From positions 1 through 59,049 of the forward strand of contig NZ_FOUB01000020.1 in the NCBI RefSeq assembly GCF_900114745.1: a stretch of 59,049 nt of DNA, in the 5' to 3' direction. This DNA comes from Nitrosomonas communis (GTDB lineage Bacteria; Pseudomonadota; Gammaproteobacteria; Burkholderiales; Nitrosomonadaceae). How positions within the stretch are numbered: the stretch's first letter is position 1; the number at the start of each line of letters is the position of its first letter. The notes under the pieces are model-generated. The model was not told where the DNA came from, searched no databases, and worked only from the letters and a program-made list of their open reading frames with translations. Below, piece by piece: positions 19,798 to 29,091 of this stretch. A program made the position numbers and the translations under genes.

Positions 19798-20017
19798 CTG
19801 GTAAAGTATATGTCATGACTCCACCTGAGTGAGCTGATGATTTCTATTGATGTTTTTTTTATGGTTTTCATGCTTAGAACCAACTTTGTAAAGGAAGGTC
19901 TGACCAAAAAGCACTTACTCAGTTTTGGTTAATTCTTTTAGACCTGACATACGTTGTCATTCTTGAAGGCTTTCAGTAGTGAAGCAGGTTGTCTCTATCT
20001 TTCCAAAAGGAATCACC

Positions 20018-20833
20018 ATGAACAAACAAACTGATTTTTCGATTGCTGATGTACAAAGTTCGTTGGATACCCGGCGTATTGCAATCGACAGAGTGGGTAT
20101 TAAAGCCATTCGTCATCCAGTCAAAGTAGCCGACAAAGATGGTGGCGTGCAGCATACCGTTGCAGTATTCAATATGTATGTCAATTTACCCCATAATTTC
20201 AAGGGTACGCATATGTCTCGATTTGTCGAGATATTGAATAGCCACGAACGCGAGATTTCCGTTGAATCATTTGAGGATATCTTGCGGGCTATGGTAACCA
20301 GGCTGGAATCCGATTCTGGGCATATTGAAATGACCTTTCCTTACTTCGTTAACAAATCAGCCCCCATCTCTGGTGTACAAAGCTTGTTGGATTATGAAGT
20401 AACTTTTGTTGGTGAAATTAAACAGAATCACTATGAATTCACTATGAAAGTGATCGTTCCGGTGACTAGCCTTTGCCCATGTTCCAAGAAAATTTCAGAA
20501 TATGGAGCGCACAATCAACGCTCTCATGTAACTGTTTCGGTCCGTACCAATAGTTTTGTCTGGATTGAAGATATTATTAAAATAGCCGAAGAGAATGCTT
20601 CTTGTGAACTTTACGGTCTGCTCAAGCGGCCAGACGAAAAATATGTCACTGAAAGAGCCTATGACAATCCGAAATTTGTCGAAGATCTTGTACGTGATAT
20701 AGCCGAAGTGCTGAATAGTGATGATCGTATTGATGCCTATGTGGTGGAATCAGAGAATTTCGAGTCCATTCATAATCATTCTGCCTATGCATTGATCGAA
20801 CAGGATAAGTGCAACGAGTTGCCCCATACTTAA
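20018..20833 (+). CDS. folE2: GTP cyclohydrolase FolE2
   Basis: A 271-residue GTP cyclohydrolase of the IB type (COG1469), which converts GTP to dihydroneopterin triphosphate for folate synthesis and uses various divalent metals in place of zinc. [25 protein letters not shown] is the diagnostic metal-site stretch with the active-site cysteine. The start at 20018 is preferred over the GTG at 19979: AAGGA at 20007-20011 lies 6 bp upstream and the protein then begins [13 protein letters not shown], like other members. Whether the genome also has a FolE1 cannot be seen here. Confidence 0.93.
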   Translation: MNKQTDFSIADVQSSLDTRRIAIDRVGIKAIRHPVKVADKDGGVQHTVAVFNMYVNLPHNFKGTHMSRFVEILNSHEREISVESFEDILRAMVTRLESDSGHIEMTFPYFVNKSAPISGVQSLLDYEVTFVGEIKQNHYEFTMKVIVPVTSLCPCSKKISEYGAHNQRSHVTVSVRTNSFVWIEDIIKIAEENASCELYGLLKRPDEKYVTERAYDNPKFVEDLVRDIAEVLNSDDRIDAYVVESENFESIHNHSAYALIEQDKCNELPHT

Positions 20834-20855
20834 ACTTGCTAATTAACTATCAATA

Positions 20856-22394
20856 TTATTCTTCTCCTTGTCGAGCAAAATCACGCAGGCGGAAACCTAG
20901 TATCCATAAGGCAGCGAAATAGGCAACAGCACCAAGGAAAACGACTTGGACCAAGCGTAGTGCGCGCTCCATCGCAGTATTTTGTAACCAGGATAGGTCG
21001 CTACCTGCCGCATACCACAGAGTGCCGCTCATTATGGCTAGTGCTGTTAAAATTTTCAGTAAGAATATTGCCCAACCGGGTTGCGGCTGATAAATATCAT
21101 GATGGCGTAGCTTATAGTAGAGTAACCCTGCATTAAGGCAAGCACCCAGGCCGATAGCCAATGCTAATCCAGCATGCTTCAATGGAAAGATAAAAGCAAG
21201 ATTCATTAATTGAGTCGCAACGAGTGTGATGACGGCAATTTTGACAGGAGTTTTGATATTTTGTCGTGCGTAAAAACCGGGAGCTAACACTTTTACCAGA
21301 ATGAGCCCGAGTAAGCCGATGCTGTAGGCGAGAAGCGCTTGGCGGGTCATCCAGACATCTTCAGCTGTAAAAGCGCCATGATAAAAGAGCGTGGCAATAA
21401 GCGGTGTAGCTAACAATGCCAGTGCTACGGCTGCTGGTAATGTCAACAGGAAAGTCAATCGTAAACCCCAATCCAGCAGGTACGAGTACTTCTCGTTATT
21501 GTGGCTCGCGTAGTGGCGCGATAATGATGGTAACAAGATGGTTCCCAGTGCGACACCGAGGAGGCCAGCGGGAAATTCCATTAACCGATCAGCATAGTAA
21601 AGCCACGAAACGCTACCAGTTACTAGCAATGAAGCAAAAATGGTGTTGATCAACATGCTAATCTGCCCTATAGATACCCCAAAAACTGCTGGCCCCATTA
21701 GTTTGAGCACGCGCCATGCGCCGGTATCCTTTGATTTCAGATGAAAACGGGGCATTCGTTTTAGGTGTATCAGGAATGGGACTTGAAACGCAAGCTGCAG
21801 TATGCCACCGAGGAATACTGCCCAAGCTAGGGCAAGGACGGGAGGATCAAGCAGAGGTGCAAGCCAAATCGCACAGCCGATGAATGATAAATTCAATAAA
21901 ACTGGAGTAAATGCTGGCACTGAGAATTTGCTATAGGTGTTAAGTATCCCTCCTGCAAGTGCGACAAAAGAAATAAACAAAATGTAGGGAAAAGTAATGC
22001 GCAGTAGTTCGATTGTTAATGCAAATTTTTCCTGATCGACTGAAAATCCTGGAGCACTGACATAAATGATGAGCGGTGCAGCCAACACCCCGGCCAGCGT
22101 TACTATAAATAGTGCAATTCCCAATAATGTCGCAACATGATCAATCAGGTCGCGTGTTTCATTTTCAGTGCGGCGGTTTTTATATTCAGCAAGAATAGGA
22201 ACAAATGCTTGTGAAAAAGCGCCTTCTGCAAATAGTCGACGTAAGAGATTGGGAATACGAAATGCCACAAAGAAAGCGTCGCTTGCCATTCCTGCACCAA
22301 AGATTCTAGCGATGAGTACATCACGCAAGAATCCTAGGATGCGTGAAATTAATGTCATGCTGCTGACTGCGACGAGCGCCCTAAGTAGATTCAA
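20856..22394 (-). CDS. murJ: Lipid II flippase MurJ
   Basis: A 512-residue MviN/MurJ membrane protein of the MOP superfamily that moves lipid II across the inner membrane for peptidoglycan assembly. The N-terminus [35 protein letters not shown] is the family hallmark, as are [23 protein letters not shown] and the [13 protein letters not shown] helix. About 14 membrane segments are predicted by hydrophobicity. It converges with folE2. Upstream of its start lies an intergenic region containing a 25-codon ORF and a repeat element. Confidence 0.95.
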   Translation of the reverse strand: MNLLRALVAVSSMTLISRILGFLRDVLIARIFGAGMASDAFFVAFRIPNLLRRLFAEGAFSQAFVPILAEYKNRRTENETRDLIDHVATLLGIALFIVTLAGVLAAPLIIYVSAPGFSVDQEKFALTIELLRITFPYILFISFVALAGGILNTYSKFSVPAFTPVLLNLSFIGCAIWLAPLLDPPVLALAWAVFLGGILQLAFQVPFLIHLKRMPRFHLKSKDTGAWRVLKLMGPAVFGVSIGQISMLINTIFASLLVTGSVSWLYYADRLMEFPAGLLGVALGTILLPSLSRHYASHNNEKYSYLLDWGLRLTFLLTLPAAVALALLATPLIATLFYHGAFTAEDVWMTRQALLAYSIGLLGLILVKVLAPGFYARQNIKTPVKIAVITLVATQLMNLAFIFPLKHAGLALAIGLGACLNAGLLYYKLRHHDIYQPQPGWAIFLLKILTALAIMSGTLWYAAGSDLSWLQNTAMERALRLVQVVFLGAVAYFAALWILGFRLRDFARQGEE

Positions 22395-22576
22395 TTGATT
22401 GAATGGTATAAATAAATTGACCTTAAATAAGAAGATCAGCTTGTTTGACTATAAAGTGATTCTCTGTCTGATTTAACAATTACCTGTCAACAATAGCCAA
22501 AAGATAAAGCACCGTTGGTATTTATTGTTAAAATATTAAAAATTCTGTTAATAATTAACTAGAGAGGTGATAGAAG

Positions 22577-22654
22577 GTGCTGAAAAAAATTGTCATCATT
22601 ATTGCAGCTATTTTTGTCATTGGTTATATTTACTTAATGGTTAAGTATTTTTAG
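22577..22654 (+). CDS. Putative 25-aa membrane peptide
   Basis: A short frame starts with GTG at 22577, preceded by AGAGAGGTGATAGAAG, a plausible ribosome site, and ends at TAG 22654. The product is Leu-Lys-Lys then about 17 hydrophobic residues (IVIIIAAIFVIGYIYLMV) and a final K-Y-F, the composition of a single membrane-spanning small protein. I recognise no family. It stands alone in the murJ/tRNA intergenic region. Confidence 0.45.
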   Translation: MLKKIVIIIAAIFVIGYIYLMVKYF

Positions 22655-22822
22655 TCTAATAAATTTTCTGGTTATGTAATAAAGTCAGTCTGCGAGTTTT
22701 GATGTTAATGTGGCAATTGCATATTATTTTTACTTGCATTCATTCTAGCTGATAGTGAGTTTTAGAAGTACCCAAAACTAATGAATTAATATCCCAATAA
22801 TATAAAATTTTGGCACACCTTA

Positions 22823-22923
22823 TTCCATTTCAAAATCAAAACTAGCTTTGCCGGTTTCACCTTGCCGTATTATTCATACTGTCTGCGACTCGCCTTTGCG
22901 TCATTTTTGATTTGGAAGTGGAA
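22823..22923. repeat. 101-bp MITE-like element, copy 1
   Basis: Inverted-repeat element beginning TTCCATTTC and ending with its near-complement GGAAGTGGAA. It is flanked by the 3-bp direct repeat TTA (22820-22822 and 22924-22926). The interior matches the other copies: a CGGTTTCACCTTGCCGTATTATT stretch, then CATACTGTCTGCGACTCGCC. The ends are slightly diverged from the other copies. Same orientation as copies 2, 3 and 6. Confidence 0.88.
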
Positions 22924-23134
22924 TTACATCAAATAAGCTGGTATATAGAAGTTATTCTACTGGTTAATGAGCCACTTTTTTACTACTTGTGGAAATTCTG
23001 CTGTGTTAGCACGGTGAATACTAAACTAAATTAAATTGGCGAGGCTAGGCACTCTTTAAACGGTCACGTCTGTGTGGTGTTTACGATATCTATAATCTAT
23101 AGTGGCCGCTTAGCCCTTGTTTATTGATAAGAGA

Positions 23135-23210
23135 TGGTGGCGAATCAGGGATTTGAACCCCGGACCAACGGATTATGATTCCGCTGCTCTAACCACTGAG
23201 CTAATTCGCC
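23135..23210 (-). tRNA. tRNA with CAT anticodon (Met or lysidine Ile2)
   Basis: The reverse complement folds as a 76-nt cloverleaf with acceptor stem GGCGAAT/ATTCGCC, discriminator A, encoded CCA and anticodon loop AATCATAAT (anticodon CAT). Overall shape (76 nt, D-arm AGCTCAGTGGTTAGAGC) resembles Ile2 tRNAs whose C34 is modified to lysidine, but an elongator methionine tRNA cannot be excluded. It is not an initiator: the three G-C pairs of the initiator anticodon stem are lacking. Confidence 0.9.
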
Positions 23211-23328
23211 ATATATAGCATAAAACGTGCATTTTGCCTTTGGAGTGGGAATGCTGTCAAGATTGACTTAATGTTTCTTTTACATATTTGCTGTATTCCC
23301 AGGGATAAAGCATCTGTATAATTCCATC

Positions 23329-24501
23329 ATGAGATTCGATATTGTTGTGATCGGTGGTGGCTTGGTGGGTGCAAGCCTAGTCGTAGCACTTAAAGGAAGT
23401 GGCTTGAAAATAGCGCTGATTGAATCGCGCTTGCCTGCTCCATTGCCAAATGATACGAGCTGGGATAGCAGAGTTTATGCTATCAGTCCAGGTAGTGCTG
23501 CTTTTCTTCAAACGCTAGGCTTATGGCAACAAGTAGAAGCTGCACGTATTACACCCGTCTACGAGATGAAGGTGTTCGGCGATGATGGCGCAGCGAGGCT
23601 TGATTTTAGTGCTTATGAAAGTGGATTATCTGAGCTGGCGTTTATTGCTGAAAATCGGCAATTACAAACTGCTGTTTGGAACGCACTTACTAGTATAGTT
23701 GATGAGAGTGTGACAGTTTTCTGTCCAGCCCAATGTATTTCGCTTGTTTGGCATGAGTCCAGAGTTGATATACAGCTGGCGGATGGCAGCGTGCTACAAG
23801 CTGCTTTAGTCGTAGGCGCAGATGGTGTTAATTCATGGGTAAGGAAGCAAGCAAAAATCGAGGCGGCACAGCATGCCTATCACCAAATAGGTATTGTAGC
23901 CAATTTTAGTGCTGAAATTTCTCATTTTAACACTGCATATCAGTGGTTCCGGCGAGATGGTGTTTTAGCATTATTGCCATTGCCTGATAAACGGGTATCT
24001 ATGGTATGGTCAGCAAATGAATCTCAGGCTAGCAAATTACGCGACTTATCCGATGAAGCATTATGCTGTCAGGTAGCGGAAGCTGCCAACCATATACTTG
24101 GAAAATTCCAGTTGGTGACTGAGCCAGTAGGCTTCCCGCTGAATTTTGTACATGTCAAAACACTAGCTAAACCACGGCTAGTACTGATTGGTGACGCTGC
24201 ACATGGTATTCACCCGCTAGCTGGGCAGGGCGTTAATTTAGGCTTGCGTGATGCACGTGAATTAGCTGCCATTCTAATGAATCGAGGCTTACAATCAGAT
24301 TGTGGTGATTTTATGTTACTGCGTCGCTATGAGCGAGCACGTAAGGAGGATATTCTTGCGATGGAATTTGTAACCGATGGTCTACAAAAATTATTTAGCA
24401 GTCCAGACCCTATATTGATTCGTTTACGAAACTTGGGTTTTGAAATTGCCAATCGCTTGCCCTTATTAAAAAACAGACTGATGCAGCATGCACTCAGTTA
24501 A
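23329..24501 (+). CDS. ubiH: UbiH/UbiF-family ubiquinone hydroxylase
   Basis: A 390-residue FAD monooxygenase of the UbiH/UbiF/VisC/COQ6 family, hydroxylating the ubiquinone ring. The N-terminal dinucleotide fold FDIVVIGGGLVGASLVVAL, the GADGVNSWVRKQ stretch and the FAD-binding LIGDAAHGIHPLAGQGVNLGLRD all fit. Length is normal. Which ring position it hydroxylates (C6 for UbiH, C5 or C1 for paralogues) is not decidable from motifs alone. It precedes dsbC, a common betaproteobacterial pairing. Confidence 0.88.
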   Translation: MRFDIVVIGGGLVGASLVVALKGSGLKIALIESRLPAPLPNDTSWDSRVYAISPGSAAFLQTLGLWQQVEAARITPVYEMKVFGDDGAARLDFSAYESGLSELAFIAENRQLQTAVWNALTSIVDESVTVFCPAQCISLVWHESRVDIQLADGSVLQAALVVGADGVNSWVRKQAKIEAAQHAYHQIGIVANFSAEISHFNTAYQWFRRDGVLALLPLPDKRVSMVWSANESQASKLRDLSDEALCCQVAEAANHILGKFQLVTEPVGFPLNFVHVKTLAKPRLVLIGDAAHGIHPLAGQGVNLGLRDARELAAILMNRGLQSDCGDFMLLRRYERARKEDILAMEFVTDGLQKLFSSPDPILIRLRNLGFEIANRLPLLKNRLMQHALS

Positions 24502-24784
24502 ACCTAGATCCCTCAATTGGATGGAATGAAGTGTACAGTTTTATGCGTGCAGGGCGAGAAGCTATAAAGTGGAATAATCCCTCTACTCCGAGAAGTTATA
24601 ACACGGTCATGTGCTCGTAAATTATGCAACTACCTGAAGCGATCGCATCAAAAAGGTGAGTGTGAAAATTTTTTTAAGAGCTAGAATAATCATAATGTTA
24701 ACACCTAAAATCAGCGATGAGCTGAGGAATTTAGATCAAATGAGCATACCGAATCCTAATTTTTTAAACAGGAGCAAAATAATC

Positions 24785-25498
24785 ATGCGTTTACATCAAT
24801 TTTTTATGTTTCTGCTGTTAGGCTTTATTTTCAATTACGCCTTCGCTGATGAAACGCAGCTCAGAAAAATGATCCAAGCACATTTTCCGGGTAGCGAGAT
24901 CGAAAGTCTTCGCAAAACGCCTTATATGAGTTTGTATGAAGTTGTGATTGGGGGAGAAATAATCTACACAGACGAGAAGGCAGAATATTTTTTCGTAGGA
25001 CATATAGTCGATACTAAAACGCGAGTGAGTTTAACTAGCGAACGCATGCAGGAGCTCAGAGATGCACGACGAATAGCAATGGATACTTTACCATTGGAAC
25101 TGGGGATCAAGGCAGTTAAAGGAAATGGAAAGCGCACGCTGGTCGTTTATTCTGACCCACATTGCCCTTATTGCAAAAAATTGGAAGCCGAGCTTGCCAA
25201 AGTAAACGATATCACCATTTACACACTGCTTTATCCTATCTTAAAAAACTCAATGCAAACAGCAACAGCAATTTGGTGTTCGGCTGACCGGCTAAAGGCC
25301 TGGGATGATTTTATGCTACGGGGTATTGCGCCAACGGGAAAAGACTGCGAAACGCCGTTAAATACGCTGCTTCAATCAGGACAGAAAAATAAAGTAAACG
25401 GAACACCAACGCTTATCTTTGCCGATGGATCAGTTGTATCCGGCATGATTCCAGCAGAAGAGATCGAGAAAAGACTTAATGACGCGGGAAAAAAATAG
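24785..25498 (+). CDS. dsbC: Periplasmic disulfide isomerase DsbC
   Basis: The start at 24785 is chosen because GGAG lies 10 bp upstream and because it gives a clear signal peptide (MRLHQFFMFLLLGFIFNYAFA). The 237-residue product has a DsbC N-terminal dimerisation domain and a thioredoxin domain with the CPYC active site at residues 127-130 (SDPHCPYCKKLE) and a cis-proline loop in NGTPTLIFADG. It isomerises wrong disulfides in the periplasm, with DsbD as reductant. The longer frame from 24656 is not supported. Confidence 0.93.
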   Translation: MRLHQFFMFLLLGFIFNYAFADETQLRKMIQAHFPGSEIESLRKTPYMSLYEVVIGGEIIYTDEKAEYFFVGHIVDTKTRVSLTSERMQELRDARRIAMDTLPLELGIKAVKGNGKRTLVVYSDPHCPYCKKLEAELAKVNDITIYTLLYPILKNSMQTATAIWCSADRLKAWDDFMLRGIAPTGKDCETPLNTLLQSGQKNKVNGTPTLIFADGSVVSGMIPAEEIEKRLNDAGKK

Positions 25499-25560
25499 AG
25501 CCAATGAGAATGCATAATTATATTTCCGTTGCAAGAAACAGTAACTAGCTCATTCTTTTT

Positions 25561-26799
25561 TTATTTTTTAGCCTGAAGTTGTGAAGAATAATTTTTGGGT
25601 AACAATACCCACATTTTTCCTTTTTGTTTCATCTTTCCGGCCTGGCTTGCTGCTTCCGGGCCGAATCCCCAGAAGAAATCAGCGCGTACTCCACCTTTTA
25701 TGGCACTACCCGCATCCTGGGCTACCATCAATCGATTGAGCGGCTTGTTGCTATTAGGCCAAGTGGTAGAGAGAAAAACAGGGGCACCTTGTGGTATAGC
25801 GCGAGAATCGACAGCCAAACTTCTACCCGCAGTAAGAGGTACACCCAATGCACCAATTGGGCCAGACAAATTGTTAGGAAGCTCCCGAAAAAAGATATAA
25901 CGTGAATTTTGATGCAGTAATTTAGTGAGTTTGTCAGGATTTTGCTGTCCCCATTGCTTGATTCCCTGCATGGAAGCATTTTCTAAGGGAAGTTCACCAC
26001 GTTGAACCAGGAGTTTTCCGATCGATTGATAGGGATGGCCATTCTGATCGGCATAACCAACTCTGAGAATTTCTCCATTTTCGAGCATAATACGGCCAGA
26101 ACCTTGAATCTGGAGAAAGAATAATTCAACTTGATCGTTGACCCATAAAAGCTCACGCCCCTTTAGCGATGTCGGTTCATTCTCAATTTCTGCTCGAGTA
26201 TAGTACGGTACCACTTTGCGTCCTTCTAAACGGCCTCGCAATTGCAGATTCTTAAGTTCTGGATAAACATCAGCTAATTCGATAACAAGAAGTTCATCAG
26301 GTTGCGCATAAAGTGGATAACGGTACTGCTGCGATGGGGTGCGGCTTCCTTTAAGCAGTGGCTCATAGTAGCCAGTAATTAATCCCTCAGCACTACCATC
26401 CAAATTCAATACCTGGTGAGGAATAAAATGGTGCTTAAAGAAGTGCTTAATGGTGTTATCAGTAGGTTGCTTGATCATGCTGGCTTTTTTGCAAGTTTCC
26501 CGCCACAATAGTTGCTTATTTAAGGCATTGCAGCTCTGTAAAAAAGCAGTCCATGCTGGCAAAAGCATGTCTTGCTCCCATACTTTTAATTGAGACCAAT
26601 CAGTAGTTTTTAGCTGACTGGTGCTAGGAGATATTGGAGATACTTGGGGTACAATGGGAGCAGAAGGGGCTAATTTGCTTGTGCTTGAGGAAGCTGGTGG
26701 TTTGGCAGGTATGTGTGCTGACGGAATAGTCTCTGTTTTGCAGGCTGCTAGCAGCCACAATAGTAATGCAAGAATAGATAAGGTTGATTGGCTTTGCAT
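25561..26799 (-). CDS. mltA: Membrane-bound lytic murein transglycosylase A
   Basis: A 412-residue lipoprotein: signal peptide with lipobox WLLAAC, then a Pro/Ser-rich linker (residues about 25-65), then the MltA barrel (GLITGYYEPLLKGSR) and the 3D domain with the catalytic aspartate in VAQDAGSAIKGGVRADFFWGFG. It cleaves peptidoglycan glycan strands to 1,6-anhydro products at the outer membrane. Length is typical. It is convergent with dsbC and stands alone. Confidence 0.95.
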   Translation of the reverse strand: MQSQSTLSILALLLWLLAACKTETIPSAHIPAKPPASSSTSKLAPSAPIVPQVSPISPSTSQLKTTDWSQLKVWEQDMLLPAWTAFLQSCNALNKQLLWRETCKKASMIKQPTDNTIKHFFKHHFIPHQVLNLDGSAEGLITGYYEPLLKGSRTPSQQYRYPLYAQPDELLVIELADVYPELKNLQLRGRLEGRKVVPYYTRAEIENEPTSLKGRELLWVNDQVELFFLQIQGSGRIMLENGEILRVGYADQNGHPYQSIGKLLVQRGELPLENASMQGIKQWGQQNPDKLTKLLHQNSRYIFFRELPNNLSGPIGALGVPLTAGRSLAVDSRAIPQGAPVFLSTTWPNSNKPLNRLMVAQDAGSAIKGGVRADFFWGFGPEAASQAGKMKQKGKMWVLLPKNYSSQLQAKK

Positions 26800-26860
26800 T
26801 GAATTCTAATTAAAGTTATATTTTTTTGATAAATTCTGACTATACAACAAGCTGAGAGAT

Positions 26861-26968
26861 ATGTGGATATTAGCAGCAGAAGCAGCGTTGGCATTGGGAT
26901 TGTTTATTTTTATCATCTGGTGGACTCTACCTAAGAAAAAAGATAAGAACGAGAAGAAGGAAGATTGA
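26861..26968 (+). CDS. Putative 35-aa membrane peptide
   Basis: ATG at 26861 preceded by GCTGAGAG, ending TGA at 26966-26968. The product is a 23-residue hydrophobic segment (WILAAEAALALGLFIFIIWW) followed by a very basic/acidic tail KKKDKNEKKED. A topology of a single span with a charged cytoplasmic tail is typical of small regulatory or assembly membrane proteins. No family is recognised. It lies between mltA and the Nif3-like gene, divergent from mltA. Confidence 0.5.
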   Translation: MWILAAEAALALGLFIFIIWWTLPKKKDKNEKKED

Positions 26969-27035
26969 CTGATCTTGGAAAATCTTCACTCATGCTTTTG
27001 GCGTCTAAATCTTCTTTAAACTGTAAACGTATTGA

Positions 27036-27782
27036 TCATACCGGGTTATCTAAATCAATGAAGTGATGTTTGATGCCGAATTGCTGAGCAATATGTTCTC
27101 CAAGTGCTTGCACACCGAAACGTTCAGTTGCGTGGTGTCCTGCAGAAATAAATGCGACTCCTGATTCTCGTGCAGTATGGACACTTTGCTCCGAAATTTC
27201 ACCTGTAATAAATGCATCGATATCTAACTGGATAGCTTCTTCGAAATAGCTCTGAGCGGCACCGGTGCACCAGGCGATGCGGCGGATTTGTTTAGTTGGT
27301 TCGCCAATGATCAATGGTTTGCGTGCCAATGCCAATGATATTTTTTCACCTAACTCATTAAGAGAAATATTGCACATAACTTGGCCGTATGAAGCAATAT
27401 TTTGTTGTCCAAAGTGACCGACTGTCGCAAAATGGAGTTTTTGTCCCAATTGAGCGTTGTTACCTAATTCGGGGTGAGCATCTAGGGGGAGATGATAGGC
27501 AAAAAGGCTGATTTCATGCTTCATCAATAAGGCTATGCGCCGATGCCTTATACTGCGCAATGTTCTATCTTCGCCACGCCAAAAATAACCATGGTGTACG
27601 AGGACTGCGTCAGCGTGCATGACTACTGCCGCTTGGAGAAAATCCATTGATGCTGTAACGCCACTTACTATAGTATGAATTTGATTGCGCCCTTCCACTT
27701 GTAGTCCATTTGGGCAATAATCTTGGAAACGAGAAATATCCAGTAATTGATTCAGATAATTCTCAAGTTCATCTTGTTGCAT
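27036..27782 (-). CDS. Nif3-like dinuclear metal protein
   Basis: A 248-residue NIF3/YbgI-family protein. The hallmark metal-binding motif VHHGYFWRG (residues about 61-69) and the C-terminal FISAGHHATERFGV are both present, giving the usual dinuclear metal site. YQDYCPNGLQVEG-like text near residue 20 (FQDYCPNGLQVEGR) is also diagnostic. Members have been linked to GTP cyclohydrolase-like or hydrolase roles but the true function is unclear. It is divergent from the degQ-like protease, an arrangement common in betaproteobacteria. Confidence 0.9.
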   Translation of the reverse strand: MQQDELENYLNQLLDISRFQDYCPNGLQVEGRNQIHTIVSGVTASMDFLQAAVVMHADAVLVHHGYFWRGEDRTLRSIRHRRIALLMKHEISLFAYHLPLDAHPELGNNAQLGQKLHFATVGHFGQQNIASYGQVMCNISLNELGEKISLALARKPLIIGEPTKQIRRIAWCTGAAQSYFEEAIQLDIDAFITGEISEQSVHTARESGVAFISAGHHATERFGVQALGEHIAQQFGIKHHFIDLDNPV

Positions 27783-27843
27783 TTTTTATTCCTGATCACT
27801 ATATATACCTATTGATATTGTAACCTCTGATTAATATGCTGAT

Positions 27844-28977
27844 ATGAATAAACTTTGGTTAATTTTTGCACAATCGGTCACGGTATTGTTGGCGATTTTT
27901 TTTGTCGTTTCCACGCTCCGACCTGAATTATTGCCATGGACGCCACGTGGCAAGTTGGCGACGGTCAAAGAGGCTGTGTCCGTTGAAGTGACACCTCGGC
28001 CTGGTAGCTTTTATGCTGCCGCAGAAATTGCGATGCCGTCGGTTGTCAATGTTTTTACCAGCAAGGAAATTAAGATGCCATCACATCCACTGCTGGATGA
28101 TCCGATGTTTCAGCGTTTTTTTGGCGAGCGTTTTGAATCCAGGCCAAGGCGTTCTTCCAGTCTTGGCTCAGGCGTGATTGTTAGTCCAGAAGGGTATATC
28201 CTGACTAATCATCATGTAGTGGAGGCAGCAAGTGAAATCCAAGTTGCCTTGGTTGATGGTAGAAATGCCAAAGCGCGCATCATCGGTTCTGACCCGGAAA
28301 GTGATTTGGCCGTACTAAAGATTGATCTGGATAATCTACCCAGCATCACTTTTGGCCAATCCGAGCAAGCAAGAGTGGGTGACATTGTGCTCGCTATCGG
28401 TAATCCTTTTGGCGTTGGTCAGACCGTTACCATGGGAATTATCGGTGCATTAGGACGAACCCAAGTAGGAATCAATACTTTTGAGAATTTTATTCAAACC
28501 GATGCAGCGATTAACCCGGGTAATTCAGGCGGCGCACTGACTGATACGGCCGGTAATTTGATTGGAATCAATACTGCTATTTATTCTCGTACGGGTGGAT
28601 CACTAGGCATAGGCTTTGCTATTCCAGCAATTGCAGCTAAACAAATCATGGAGCAAATTATCGAGACCGGGAATGTGATACGTGGTTGGCTAGGTGTGAG
28701 TATGCAGGATATCACTCCTGAGTTGGCGGAGTCATTTAGGTTAAAAAAACCTGGGGGCGCACTCGTTGCCGGTGTGCTGAGAAATGGCCCAGCTGATGAA
28801 GCAGGGATAAAACCTGGAGACATCCTGCTTGCTATGGATGGAAAAGCAATTGCAGGTTCTTCCGAAATGCTCAACCTGGTTGCAGCGTTAACGCCAGGTA
28901 AAACAATTGTTTTAACGATATTGCGTAATAATTCGGAAAGGTCAGTTAAAGTTAAAGTAGGTAAACGTCCTACTTAA
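27844..28977 (+). CDS. Periplasmic HtrA-family serine protease (DegS/DegQ/AlgW-like)
   Basis: A 377-residue S1C protease with one N-terminal membrane anchor (residues about 5-25), a trypsin-like domain and a single PDZ domain (about 275-370). The triad is His124 in LTNHHVVE, Asp154 in PESDLAVLK and Ser228 in NPGNSGGAL. The single PDZ and the membrane anchor resemble DegS/AlgW, which trigger the envelope-stress sigma factor, more than the two-PDZ DegP. It acts on misfolded envelope proteins. Divergent from the Nif3-like gene. Confidence 0.92.
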   Translation: MNKLWLIFAQSVTVLLAIFFVVSTLRPELLPWTPRGKLATVKEAVSVEVTPRPGSFYAAAEIAMPSVVNVFTSKEIKMPSHPLLDDPMFQRFFGERFESRPRRSSSLGSGVIVSPEGYILTNHHVVEAASEIQVALVDGRNAKARIIGSDPESDLAVLKIDLDNLPSITFGQSEQARVGDIVLAIGNPFGVGQTVTMGIIGALGRTQVGINTFENFIQTDAAINPGNSGGALTDTAGNLIGINTAIYSRTGGSLGIGFAIPAIAAKQIMEQIIETGNVIRGWLGVSMQDITPELAESFRLKKPGGALVAGVLRNGPADEAGIKPGDILLAMDGKAIAGSSEMLNLVAALTPGKTIVLTILRNNSERSVKVKVGKRPT

Positions 28978-29091
28978 TGAATGGGATCGCATGCTTGGAT
29001 CAATAGCTCATACAAGTTTTTTTGCGTGTGAATTTTAATGTCTGAAGCCATATTTCCGAAGAAATAGATCAGAAGAAACAGGATAATCTGA

